64,000 bases of DNA, taken from Nothophaeocryptopus gaeumannii (Eukaryota > Ascomycota > Dothideomycetes > Mycosphaerellales > Mycosphaerellaceae). Location of the stretch: positions 3,162,001 to 3,226,000 of the forward strand of contig JASISA010000025.1 in the NCBI GenBank assembly GCA_031771865.1, in the 5' to 3' direction. Under the pieces are notes generated by a model. That model had not been told where the DNA came from. It worked only from the letters and a program-made list of their open reading frames with translations, and made no database searches. A program made the position numbers and the translations under genes. Of the stretch, positions 53,454 to 63,721 are shown one piece after another. Numbering within the stretch: the stretch's first letter is position 1; every line of letters starts with the position of its first letter.

Positions 53454-54995
53454 ATGTCTTCTTTCACAGCTAAACTCGAGCCCAAGCCACCAACTGCCCT
53501 CATCCTCTGGTGGGACAGGACCAAACTCCGCGTGCAATGTCCCTTCTGTCATCGCGAACATGGACATTCTCCCGGCAGACATCCGACAATTGAAGAAGTG
53601 CGCATGTGCGACTGCGGAGATCCAGATATTGCCGGCCATTATCGCCTGCTGTACCCTTTTGACTCTCATCCGGATGCAAAGGGATATGGATGGGAACTCG
53701 ACAAGAACGAGGGCAAATTCTACACGCTCAATAAGAACGGTCGCCTTGTCGATCAGAAGGACTCGCCATGGCCAAACGATCGGACGGCGGTCAAGCCTTC
53801 AGTCAAGGTTGAAGATGGACCCAGAACGGATTCTGAAAGCGATTCTGATGACAGCTTATCTGGCCTGGCCGATCAAGCCGCCAACCTGGGATTAGGTAGT
53901 GAAGAGGAGCGTCCTCGGCAAAGTGCAGAGGAAATCTTGCGGGAACTTTATGGAGACCCTGACTACCGCCGCGAAGTGTACATGTCAGCTGCTGTCGACC
54001 GCAATCGATCCGAGCTCGAATGGCTTTTCAACAAGTACGGCGACGAAGAGTTCGTAGCAGCCTTCGATCCTGATACCGGCGCGAATGCGATCCTCTTTGC
54101 AGCAGCGGAGGAAAAGGCACTGCCTACCATACAGTGGCTGAAGGCTAGAGGTGTCGCCATCATGAATACCGACATTTACGGCCGAACTCCCTTGATGGAA
54201 GCAGCACTCTGGGGTCGTGTCGACACTGTGAAGTATCTCGTCAAGGAAGGGGCCAATGTCGACGTTGTTGATGGAAACGGTATGACCGCGTACGATCTCG
54301 CGCGCGATGTCAAGCGTAACAAGGAAGAACGGAAGACCAGAGCAGGGACTGTATATCGCGAGCTGGCTGGTTCTGATGAGCGTCGAGCAATCATAGCGGC
54401 ATTTCTGAAGCCTCTCATGCGAGCGTATCGACGAGAATGGACGTATCAGGGCTCGCCTGTCGAGCAGATGGGCTTCTTCAAGCGGTCTTCAGATGGCGGC
54501 CTCTCGCTCTTCAAAAGTGTGGTCTCTCTTGCTGTGCCGCAAGGTCAAGGCCAAAAAGCCTTCGCATCCATGGATCGCGGTCCTGAGTATCCGATCGTCA
54601 ACAGCATGAGTGGGTACTCACATTCTGGCTGGCCGAACGTAATCGACAATAGCAGGTGGATGAGAGAGGTCCTCGAGCTCGGCAAACATCTTAAACATGA
54701 GATGTCCGGATCAAATGCGTCTCATGCAGAGAAGCTGTTAGCTGCCTTCTGGGTCAAACACCATGCGCTCGGGTGACCAGAAGATGAAAGCGACACTAAT
54801 TCTGAAGTTGAATATATCGGTGAAAACGGCAGACTGTCCGATGTGGCGCCCCCGTCATTGCCGTCTACGGTGATCGTTGTGAGCAAGCGGTATGTATGTG
54901 AAGACTGCCAGGAATTTTTCGAGAAGTTGAACTTCGAGCTTGGATGGAGGTTTGGTATTGAGCTGAAAGTCCGACCAGTGGGAGACGGGACGTAA
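53454..54995 (+). CDS. Ankyrin-repeat protein with C-terminal deaminase-like motifs
   Basis: Exons 53454-54772 and 54833-54995 give 493 residues. The 60-bp intron (GTGACC, CACTAAT branch, CGGCAG) removes an apparent TGA. Residues 28-54 hold a zinc-ribbon-like set (CPFCHREHGH ... MCDCG). An acidic linker follows. About 175-285 has two to three ankyrin repeats (DIYGRTPLMEAALWGRVDTV, GANVDVVDGNGMTAYDLARD). The C-terminus has SHAEKLL (His424, Glu426) and, after the intron, VIVVSKRYVCEDCQEFF (Cys462, Cys465). HAE plus CxxC is the zinc and catalytic signature of the cytidine-deaminase fold, as in fungal families with ankyrin repeats. The distance is short, so either a small deaminase or a degenerate one. 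Substrate unknown. Confidence 0.75.
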
Positions 54996-55379
54996 CGGAC
55001 TAGACTTTAGTCGATATCATCAAAAAGTCTTTCAAGCAGCACAAGCAGCCAAATGAACACCGAGGGTCATTGACAAGGCTCATCGCCGGTCTCTCACTAG
55101 GGAGCACACTTTAAATGCCTCAAACGCGACAATAACAGCTCAGAGGGTTCACGTTAGAGAACAAGGTAGTCTAGGCCTCGACTTATCTCCTCGAGCCGAC
55201 AAAGTTCTATGCCAGTACCGTTACGCTTGATGTGCTCAAAATGTCGCATTCGAGAGAGAGGCAATGAGCTTTGTAACCTGTCCTTGCGGCTTCACCCCTA
55301 AAGCGACAGCTTGGGCCTGAATCGCCTTCCCCGCCTGATAAGGGTATTTCAAAAAGAAAGAAAGAAAGCCAGAGCAAAT
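54996..55379. other. Intergenic between convergent genes
   Basis: 384 bases, 3' regions of the ankyrin gene and the coiled-coil membrane gene. Contains AAAGAAAGAAAG near 55354-55366. No gene. Confidence 0.4.
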
Positions 55380-56498
55380 CTACAACTCATCAAACAACTT
55401 CCTCAAAAACGGATCTTCCGTCGTCTTCGGACCCAACATATTCGCAACAGGGCTCGCCAACCCAGCAATCTCATGTCCAAGCCCATCCAGCGTCTTCGCC
55501 ATGGTATGGACTCTACTTCCCACAGCACTCCTATGCTTCGCGATCATGACGGCCAGGACGAATATAAGAAAGCCCGCGACGAATGCCCATACAGCTCCGT
55601 ACCGGATGCGACGGGCTTTTTGTCGTTCTTTTTCTTGGCTTTCATAGGCCTCTACGCGGTTGCGGGCGGCCTCGAGGCGGGTATTCAAGGAGTTCGTACG
55701 GTCTTTGGAGGTCTTGAGTTGTGAGACTAGGTTCTTGATTTGTCGTTCTTGACCGTCGAAGTTTCCACATTGTTCCAAGCTCTTCTTGGTTTCATCTTCC
55801 AATTGTGATGTCTCTTCTTTGAAGCTGGCATGTAAGCGAGTGGATTCTTCCACGAGTTGTTGCAGGGCTGCTACAGTGTTGCGGAGGATCGAGGCTTTCT
55901 CGAGAATGGCGTAATAAGTATCATCCAACTGTCTTGTGGAGCTCATAGCGATCTCCTCGACTCCTTTCAAGCTGTCTCGCAGTTCTTGTTCTCGACGCGT
56001 ATTCTGCTTCTTGGCCTTTGTGATGTCTGAGGGTGACACATGCCTTCGCTGGGCAAGAGCCCTTTGTTGAGCTGCCCATTCGCTGGCAGCATCCCGCTGG
56101 TCCCGCTGTGGTTGCTGAGAGGCATGATGCTGATGGCTGCCACTCCCTCGCCTACTGTTTTCTGGTGTCTTCTTGTCCCTTCGCAGTAAGGTGTCAAAGC
56201 TGATGGGAGGCCTCAACTCAATGGCTGACTGTACTGTCTCTTTCGCTGCATGGCGATAGCCGTGTTCTCGCGAGGATGTGAAGGCACGGTTCCGGAGACT
56301 GCTGGAGTGTAGGCGTTTGTGTAGGGACGACTTCTCGTGACGGCTGTTCTCAGGTGCTACCGGGTCGGTTCGAGATCGTTCGGGAGAGAGCTGGTTTGGA
56401 TCGACATTGTTGGTCGTTCGAATGGTTGGTAGAGGCTCGTGTTTGTCTTCCTTGGAGAGCTTGCGCGAATGGTCGGCGGGTGGATAATTACTCAACAT
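55380..56498 (-). CDS. Coiled-coil protein with one C-terminal membrane segment
   Basis: A single exon of 372 residues from the ATG at 56498. The first 160 residues are basic and disordered (Ser, Arg, His, Gln-rich). About 165-295 is a long coiled coil (LEKASILRNTVAALQQLVEE, QIKNLVSQLKTSKDRTNSL). One membrane segment lies near 303-325 (YGAVWAFVAGFLIFVLAVMI), followed by about 45 residues ending DPFLRKLFDEL. It resembles tail-anchored or nuclear-envelope/ER coiled-coil proteins in layout, but I do not recognise the family. Confidence 0.75.
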   Translation of the reverse strand: MLSNYPPADHSRKLSKEDKHEPLPTIRTTNNVDPNQLSPERSRTDPVAPENSRHEKSSLHKRLHSSSLRNRAFTSSREHGYRHAAKETVQSAIELRPPISFDTLLRRDKKTPENSRRGSGSHQHHASQQPQRDQRDAASEWAAQQRALAQRRHVSPSDITKAKKQNTRREQELRDSLKGVEEIAMSSTRQLDDTYYAILEKASILRNTVAALQQLVEESTRLHASFKEETSQLEDETKKSLEQCGNFDGQERQIKNLVSQLKTSKDRTNSLNTRLEAARNRVEAYESQEKERQKARRIRYGAVWAFVAGFLIFVLAVMIAKHRSAVGSRVHTMAKTLDGLGHEIAGLASPVANMLGPKTTEDPFLRKLFDEL

Positions 56499-56851
56499 TG
56501 GTGGCAGCGATATAAGCGGGTACGGACGCGATCACGTTGCTGCGCGAGAGCCGTCGGTGTAAATTGGCATAAAGTCCCAAAAGAGCAGTATACCCGTATG
56601 TGATAGCAAGCTAAGCTGGAGCTCGTTATCGGGTCGAAGTGAGGTCGGTTCGGAGTCGGCATATGCAGTAGATTTAGTCTTCACGCGTCCCGACAGGTGA
56701 ATGCAGCGTGGCTTCGCGGAGGTTTGCGACCTCGGCACTTGGCATCAGTGCAATTGTTTCAATCCCGAAGCCATCGTCGGACAATTTCAGCGGACTACGA
56801 ATCAGCCATCTGGATCAGGTACAAAAGCCATTGCGTGCGGCCGGCACGCGT
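56499..56851. promoter_or_regulatory. Divergent promoter region
   Basis: 353 bases between the coiled-coil gene (minus) and the thioesterase gene (plus). The thioesterase frame is open upstream to 56708 without an ATG, so 56708-56851 may be leader. No named motif. Confidence 0.4.
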
Positions 56852-58084
56852 ATGTTCACAATGACAATGACAGCCTGCGCTACGAGACGGACCTTCAATA
56901 CTCTCCTCACCGCGCCGCCTGCTCTGCGTTCGGAGGTTGCTCGGGAAATTCTGACTGGCGTGACGAGGACTTATACGACTATATCAGCACGCCGGCCCAA
57001 ACTGCTCCAGAGGAACGAGTCTCACGCGTACGCCGCAATATACAGAACTACAGCTGGACGATATATAATTACAAGAAACTTCCGATCATCGGCTTCGTCC
57101 TTCGAGTCCACTACAACAACTTCACCGATTTCGGCTACCGAGTCCGCTACCGCCAACTCTTCCTCCAACACTAAACAAGATCGACAACAACGCACACCTC
57201 CTCGGTCTGGAGGCCGCGTCCGCCGCATCCTCCTCACAACCTCTCTCATCTTTATCTTCTTCACAGCCGGCTTCACCATGTCCGCGGCACCCCTCACTGA
57301 AGCCGTCAATGGCTTCCTCAACCCACCAACCGACGAAGAAACCCTTTCCCTCTTCGAACCCGAAACGCCCACCTCCGCCGAGATCAATGAACATATCGTC
57401 AACCACCCATTGGCAAAGAAGCTCCGGGCTCAAGAAGGCATGATAGAATCGAGACCACAGCTGAAGATCGCTCCGGCTATGAGACCGCACAATTTGACAG
57501 GAGGGATACTTTTGGGCGAGAACAAGATTGAGGTTCCGCCTCTTACCTTCTCGGAGAAGGAGGCTGAGTTGCCTACGCTGGTTCAGATCTCATATCTCGG
57601 ACCTGCTCTCTGGTAAGCCTATACCTCTATTTTCACAAAGATCACACCTCACCCAAACATCTTCACTCTACCTCGGAGCCTCATCCGACATCTGAGACAA
57701 TTCCCCTTCCCTTTCAACTTCCCGTCCTTTTGTTCCTCTTACTAACCCACCGTTATTAGCGGCCACCCCTCCATAATCCACGGCGGCCTCCTCGCAACCC
57801 TCCTCGACGAAGGCCTCGCCCGCGCCTGTTTCCCCGCCCTTCCCAACAAAGTCGGCGTAACCGCCTCCCTCAAAATCGACTACCGCGTCCCTTGCCCAGC
57901 AAACTCCTACATCGTGCTCAAGGCTGAAACAACAAAAGTCGAAGGGAGGAAAGCTTGGGTGAAAGGATGGATTGAGTTGCTAGGAGAAGAAGATGGGACC
58001 GGGACGGAGTTGGTGGAGGCTGAGGCGTTGTTCATCGAGCCGAAGCAGGCGAAGCATATGGCTAGGGTTAGCAGTGCGACTTGA
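56852..58084 (+). CDS. Hotdog-fold thioesterase, probably mitochondrial
   Basis: Exons 56852-57612 and 57760-58084 (147-bp intron, GTAAGC, ACTAACCC branch, TATTAG) give 361 residues. The N-terminus is Arg/Thr/Ala-rich and amphipathic (MTACATRRTFNTLL, ITRNFRSSASS), a likely mitochondrial presequence. A membrane segment follows near residue 130 (ILLTTSLIFIFFTAGFTM). The C-terminal half is a PaaI/4HBT-type hotdog domain: GHPSIIHGGLLATLLDEGLA, VTASLKIDYRVPCPANSYIV and GRKAWVKGWIEL. The HGG-x-x-A-x-x-DE stretch is the active-site helix of acyl-CoA thioesterases. The start at 56852 is the first ATG in frame; an inner-membrane anchored acyl-CoA thioesterase is the likely role. Confidence 0.85.
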
Positions 58085-58140
58085 GCGGATGGACGCTGCT
58101 TTGATTCAGGATGCAACGCTTGGTTGCCGGCGCTAAGTCC

Positions 58141-58760
58141 ATGAATCCGCCAGGCAAGAAGACTGCGTAGAAACCAGTCTTGCTACTACTGCTAGACAGC
58201 ATGCTTACTAAGATAGCTTACACTATCGACGACTTCACTTGCAATGCTGCAATAACGTTAGCTTTCGGTAGCTGTATGCGTATCGGCGAGCTCGCATATA
58301 GTACTAAAGAAGCGGAACCGAGACATTCGCGGCAACTCACCTCACTCGCGGCGATATTAGCTTTAGCGCTAGCAACGACCATATGCTTGTGAGGCTTAAA
58401 CGATCCAAGACTGCCACCGAACACCGTGGTGTCCGCATATGCGTACAATACTCAGGGTTTCCCCGACAATCTTACTGGATCGAATGCTCTTCGTACTAAC
58501 TACCGGAGCCTTTACTTACGCACGTATCTACACGGTAGTCAAGGAGCGAGTCGCTAAGGCTGGCTATACCGCTACAGACTACGCTTGTTATTCACTTCGG
58601 CGTAGCGCAGCTCAATACACCTCTAACAAGGGTATGACTTGAGAAGAGATCATGACGCTAGTATAGCGAAGGTAGGCCGGATGTTTCGAAAACGTTACAG
58701 GCTCTCCGAAGCTCCCTATACTATAGTACCCTCCGACACGATATATCTAGGATATCTTAC
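58141..58760 (+). pseudogene. Remnant of a tyrosine-recombinase (Crypton-like) transposon
   Basis: Translation in shifting frames shows NAAITLAFGSCMRIGELAYS (the first catalytic Arg in MRIGE), then one frame over SNDHMLVRLKRSKTATEHRG (the Lys region), then YACYSLRRSAAQYTSNKGM (the HxLRxGA box with His changed to Tyr), then RRMFRKRYRL. This order and spacing match fungal tyrosine recombinases of Crypton and DIRS-like elements. It is broken by at least one frameshift and several stops and lacks the final Tyr region. No termini were identified. Confidence 0.65.
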
Positions 58761-59463
58761 TATTATATTTGAAACCGAGTCTTGCTTTCCTCTTTACGAG
58801 CTACATAAATATTTCAACCTCGCCTATCCCTCACCTTTGCTAAACAACTTTACTCTATTACTAAACGCAACACGTAACACAGCTACGAACTACTACAACA
58901 TACAAAACGGCTACGAACTACTACAATATACGAGCAAGTTACAAAAGGTATAAGTTACTTATATCCCAGCTAATTACCTCCAATATAGACACTAATGTTA
59001 ATTAGGATGCTCTCTTTGCGGATTATAATGTTGTGGCTTTTAGCTACTCCAATTGCTTTCGCATGCGATTTTATATGCGATTGCTGTCCCGGAGTATGTA
59101 GTATATAATTCTGTTCGGCGATTAGTACAACTTAGGCTAACTCGAGAATTTAGGGTTGGTTGCATTCTGATCCAATGCAACCGGACAGTTGTGAATGTTC
59201 ATTGGATTCACTAGGTTGTGGGACGCACTGTTAACTGAAAGATTGGTCTCTCCTACTACGACCTATCGATGTCGCCGATAGTACTGTGTTGTGGAAAAAG
59301 CCTGTTAGTCTTCGGCTCGTAGAGCTGCAGGAGGCGAAGAGTTGACTCGATGTTGGTTTGAATGTAGATTTGGCGTGTAATAGCATCTAGGAGGCTTTTT
59401 TCAGCTCCAAATATCCTAAGCTCTTTGCATGTGAAGACCTGCGAGTGAATGCATGGGTTTTAA
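58761..59463. other. AT-rich decayed sequence
   Basis: Markedly richer in TATA/TTA-type words than neighbouring DNA, as after repeat-induced point mutation or simple decay of the recombinase element. It holds no gene. A TAA at 59461 closes the frame before the truncated gene that follows. Confidence 0.4.
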
Positions 59464-60036
59464 GCCCAAATAACGCGTTCGCAAGGACACTATCCTCGCC
59501 CAGCGCCGGAGGAAGCGCCAACGCGACGCTCGTTGAACTTTGAGGGGACGTGGATCTTGATACATGAGTTAAAGAAGGGCCTATCGGCGCAACTCGCGAA
59601 GAAACGATGTACTTTCAAGGTCGTTGATGTCGGTGAAGGCTGGAGCGGCTGGAACTGGGCCACAAATTTATGTGCAAAGCGAGGCTTGCCTCGTCCTTTG
59701 AGAGTGTTGCTGGACGGTCATGCCGAAGGTGCGAAGCAGAAGGAGCTTTGTAATGTCGATTGGCTCCATCCGATAACTACTGACGACGATCCAGCCACCG
59801 AGGAAAAAGCCTGCTACAAGCAGGTACTGGACAAGTTGTTTGAGTGGAGTGAGAAGAATAAGAAGGGCCTGCAGCTCGATATGTGCTTCTTCACGAAGGA
59901 AGAGTTAGTGGCAGCTGGCTCGTCCGCCGAAGCATATCTTCATTTTATTGTTCTTACCGAAGCCACACTCGGCTATCTCAGTAAATTCGTCGTAGAACGC
60001 CTTGTTCTTGATGAGGGAGAGGTGAAGGTGGCTTGA
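59464..60036 (+). CDS. 5'-truncated or incompletely seen gene, unknown product
   Basis: The frame is open from 59464 to the TGA at 60034 with no ATG in its first part. The protein-like part begins around RRSLNFEGTWILIHELKKGL and continues CTFKVVDVGEGWSGWNWATN, PRPLRVLLDGHAEG and LFEWSEKNKKGLQLDMCFFT, ending LVLDEGEVKVA. Good amphipathic structure suggests a real domain. The AT-rich recombinase remnant directly upstream suggests that the 5' end was lost to element insertion; an upstream exon is the alternative. Family unknown. Confidence 0.5.
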   Translation, partial: AQITRSQGHYPRPAPEEAPTRRSLNFEGTWILIHELKKGLSAQLAKKRCTFKVVDVGEGWSGWNWATNLCAKRGLPRPLRVLLDGHAEGAKQKELCNVDWLHPITTDDDPATEEKACYKQVLDKLFEWSEKNKKGLQLDMCFFTKEELVAAGSSAEAYLHFIVLTEATLGYLSKFVVERLVLDEGEVKVA

Positions 60037-60200
60037 GATGGTGATATTCTTTCGCGAATGTCTTTGAATAGAGGCAGGCTTGGCTCTAAGCCCGCCGGAC
60101 ATGATAGATATAGAAAAGCCTCAGTAGCTAGCGAGAGCTCAGCTCCGCGCCGGTCTGGGCGTATGTTAATTGAATGCACTTTGCATAAACGCCCATCCGA

Positions 60201-60575
60201 TCAATCCATTTCCATGTCATCATCATCAGAATCCCTTCTCCGTTTAGCGCCGCGCTGGTTTGGTGGTGTATGAACATAAATGCCCTGGGATGTGGCCCAT
60301 ACTGCTTGTCGAGACAGATCGTCCCCTGATTGCTGGGACCCGACAGTCTGTGAAGACCCAGCCAACATTAGGTCTTCTCTCTGTGGCATAGGAGGTGGAG
60401 GCTTGGGCTTTAAGAATCGAGCATCAGTGGATAGTGGTGGGCGAAAGCTTTTGGCGGGTGCGTTTGGGTCGATTCTGGTGTTTCGCTTGCTGCTTTTCAT
60501 GGATGTATGATACGCCTCTGGAGTGATTTCCTTAACATCCTCCACATCTAAAGTGGCATTTTTGTCACTCTTCGC
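60201..60575 (-). CDS. 124-codon open frame directly following the MMS2 stop
   Basis: In the same frame as the last MMS2 exon, 124 sense codons follow the TAG without a break. The predicted chain is hydrophilic and protein-like: VEDVKEITPEAYHTSMKSSK, DPNAPAKSFRPPLS, KPKPPPPMPQRED and an acidic end RRRDSDDDDMEMD. The first usable ATG is well inside (MKSSKRNTR), so an independent gene would be short. It may be a readthrough extension of Mms2, a former fusion cut off by a stop, the last exon of another transcript, or chance in the 3' region. Confidence 0.35.
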   Translation of the reverse strand, partial: AKSDKNATLDVEDVKEITPEAYHTSMKSSKRNTRIDPNAPAKSFRPPLSTDARFLKPKPPPPMPQREDLMLAGSSQTVGSQQSGDDLSRQAVWATSQGIYVHTPPNQRGAKRRRDSDDDDMEMD

Positions 60576-61176
60576 CTAGAAGTTGGTGCCCTCGGCAGGC
60601 TGCGGGAGCTTCTTGTTCGCCGGTGCCGCCATGTACCGTCGAATCTCAATAAGAATCGTTTCCATGGTGAAGTCGCGTTTCCAGATGCTGAGCGTGGGGA
60701 GTTTGGTCAGATCAACCTGTTCAATGATCAGTCAGTGAGCTTGAAATTTAGAGTTTTGTGATGGTTGGTATGGCTGACCTTTCCTGACCGCTGATCCACA
60801 CAAGGCAAGTTGACTTTGCTGATGAATGTGACTTCTGGTGGGCTGTCAGGGTAGTTGGGCCCGCATACTATCTTGAGCGAGTAGATGCGGTTCTCGTGTA
60901 CGCTCTAGTCTAAATCTCAGCATTGAACCTTTTCGCCTGGCCGTCTCTTCATATGGTTGTACGCACGTGAGGTGGGCCGAGAATGGTTCCGTTCCAGTTG
61001 GTCATGAGCAGGTCGTCGCCCTCGTCCAGACCGTAGGAGCATGCCTCTGTTGCACCTTATCAGCCATTGTCCCGTCCAGCACACACCATCTCCTGAGCCT
61101 CACCCGCTCCCAGACCCTTCTCACCCTTCTCCAGCTCTTCAAGCAGACGAAAGTTGCGAGGTACTTTCGCTCCCAT
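60576..61176 (-). CDS. MMS2: Ubiquitin-conjugating enzyme variant Mms2
   Basis: Exons 61176-61104, 61046-60967, 60904-60779 and 60716-60576 give 139 residues, the family's usual length. Introns: GTGAGG...CAACAG, GTGCGT...ACTAG and GTCAGC...GAACAG. Sequence: KVPRNFRLLEELEKGEKGLG, GDDLLMTNWNGTILGPPHSV, GPNYPDSPPEVTFISKV and the end NKKLPQPAEGTNF. It lacks the catalytic cysteine, as UEV proteins do. Mms2 pairs with Ubc13 to build Lys63-linked ubiquitin chains in error-free DNA damage tolerance. The stop at 60576 is at the canonical end of the protein. Confidence 0.95.
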
Positions 61177-61528
61177 GTCTGCGGTCTTGTGTTCTTGATG
61201 GGTGTAGGACGATCGACGATGCTGACTGTTGGCTTATCGGTATGAATGTGTATCTATGTCGTTGTCGCTGGCTGTGACAGAAGCAAGGCCAGGCTGTTTG
61301 TTCGAATCTTGCAAGGTGATGCTTGTAACAGCAAGAGCGGCCTCAAGTGTCAAGTGTCAGTCAGTCTTGATGGGGCAGGCGGATGTGGTGGGGTCCAAGA
61401 CCGGCAGAAAATAGCCGATTCCGAGGGCGGTGAGGGCGGGAGCGACCCGAAACATCGCCGACCTGCGCAACAATACCGAGCCAGACGGTCTTTACAGCAT
61501 GAACGAAGCCTAATGCATAATTGAAACG
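61177..61528. promoter_or_regulatory. Divergent promoter of MMS2 and TRS65
   Basis: 352 bases between the two start codons. No named motif is seen. Confidence 0.45.
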
Positions 61529-63201
61529 ATGACCACAGATATCAAGGAGCGATTTGAAGCATTCTCCAAATTGACTTTCCTGGACGTACACCTCCCCAGA
61601 GCATCAGACTTTGACCCAGCGACTTCGATTCGAAATGTCACCCCTGAAGACATTGTGAACGCGCCGACAAGGCGGAATCTGTTCTTTGGTACTGACTCGC
61701 TTGGCTTCGGGTGGTGAGAGTATCCACTAAACTCGAATGCGTAGATGAACAAGCCAACATCTTGGTGATTCTCAAGACTCCTCAGCCAGAAGAAGCCGTA
61801 CGAGACATACTGCCTGGTCTGGAACTGGTCATTGGAGCTCATGCTACAGATGCTGTTCCTCAAGGGGTTGGAAACGCTGCTTCGGCGTCTGGAAAACATG
61901 ATTTGAATTCGAAGTCTTTCCCGGCTAGCAGCTTCGTTGAGATTGTGGCGTTGGAAGGCAGGACCTATGTAATATGGAAGCCTGTCTTACACCTCTCTAG
62001 ACCACGATCGGGACTCAAGAGACCTGCCATCTACTTCACTGCGAACCTCACAATCGCAAATGCGCGGCAGAAGGTACCTATCAGGAGTAAGCAAGAGGAA
62101 CACCTAAAGAGCTTTGAGCCATTGCCTTGCAATGTTCTTGAACCACTGCAGCACGATCCGGCGCTGAGTAACTCCAACGTCTGCCTTTTGGAATCTCGCA
62201 TTACGAAAGTTGCTCCAAAGCCTCCGAATCTTGCAGACTCCATCAAGCCCATCCGTGGAGCGTCAAAACGAGCCTTCCCAGCCGTGCCTGCGCTCTTTAC
62301 CAGGATCCGATATTCCACGCTACCAGACGCGCTTGTAGCCAGCCTTCATCTCGAGACGTCGAATTTCATTGCTGAAACAGTTCAGATCACTGAAGCGAAG
62401 CTTGACATCAGCAACGCCGCGGTCGAGGATCTTACGAACATTGCCTTGCCGCTGGATACTCGAGGCGGGGACGAAACCATCCTCCTCTTCAAGCTCGCGC
62501 CGATAGACCACAAGTCGCCCCCTACAGAAGAAACCGCAGTCCACATTTCAATCAAAGCCGAAGCCAGCCTCGATCAAGGATCACAGATCCCTCTTGAAAT
62601 TCAATGGCAGGCCCACGTCGATCTCTCGCGTACTTGGCAAAAGCCAATATATCGCTGGTCACAGCCTCTCAAAGCGACTTCTCATCAGAAGTCGCTCTCC
62701 GTTCAGTCAATCCCCAAGCCGTCCATCGACGCCGGCTCGCGAGCCAGTGATGATTTCAGCGGAGGTGGCGTTACGTTTAGCTTCACAGTCTCCGCAACGA
62801 CACACGCGTCCGAAGAGTTCAAGCTCTCTGTCCATTGCACCAACCGATGCTCCCGCACGAGACGTTTCGGTCTGGTCATGTTGCAACCTCGTAAGCCCAG
62901 GACAATAGCACTGTCCTCTGCAACAAATCTGGCCGAAGCGGACCTTTTGGCTGGCATTTTCAACGCTCCTGCGTTAGAACGTACGAAACCGCAGGATGTG
63001 CTAGATCTCAACCCAGATGTGAGAATTGGGCCTTTACAGGCTGGAGCTTGCTTTGAGACACACATGACTTTCAAGGCTCTGAGGACCGGTGTTCTAGACA
63101 TGGGGACACTAAGAATTGTGGACCTGGATACAAGACAGACGGTCGATGTGAGGGAGCTGCCGGATATTGTTGCTTTGGAGAGGATCGATGGATTCGAATG
63201 A
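61529..63201 (+). CDS. TRS65: TRAPP complex subunit Trs65
   Basis: Exons 61529-61688 and 61745-63201 (56-bp intron GTACTG, CCACTAAAC, GCGTAG) give 538 residues. The join makes NLFFDEQANILVILKTP. The C-terminal beta-rich region is characteristic: GGVTFSFTVSATTHASEEFK, NPDVRIGPLQAGACFETHMT, RTGVLDMGTLRIVDLDTRQT and VDVRELPDIVALERI. Trs65 is the fungal-specific TRAPPII subunit, acting in Golgi trafficking and cell-wall synthesis. The length is typical. Confidence 0.9.
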
Positions 63202-63721
63202 TCAAGGCGCTCCCAGGACCTCTCACATTTATCATACGACAGGAGACGCGTTCCGAAGGAGATCCGCTCTGCTCTTACACGACAACACAAGACAGCAACG
63301 CGGCTTGAACGCCGATGCCAAAATACAAGTACCGAAGAGTGAGAGTGCGACTGAAATTCTTCGTACTATTCAAAGCCCACAAGAGTCGTAATCGTACGAA
63401 GCTTGACGTTCTACTACATAAAGTCAACGCCGCTGTCCGCAACAGTACTTTTCTCCACATATGGAGGTTTATAAGCCGCTGTTCGGGGAAGTTGAAATCA
63501 TTGAAAACGACTCGCATTTCGGGGGCACTTGTGTAGCTCTAAACCTAGATCATCACCGAGCTGCCCACTGTACCGACTGTGCCGAGACTGATCTATCACA
63601 TCAGCTTAGAGCCTGCAATCTGTCTTCAAACGTTCAGTTGAAGGGCACTGAGTAGCAAAACCAAATCAGTCAGCACTTTTAGCATCTTCAAATACGCCCT
63701 CGATCCTCGTCCGTGAACCTC
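63202..63721. other. Intergenic between convergent genes
   Basis: 520 bases. Short plus frames (for example 63315-63536, very basic) are not convincing. No RNA gene. Confidence 0.4.

Noticed and set aside
54773..54832. In-frame TGA in the ankyrin/deaminase-like gene taken as a nonsense mutation
   Set aside because: A 60-bp interval with GT donor, CACTAAT branch site and CAG acceptor removes it and joins conserved sequence in phase.
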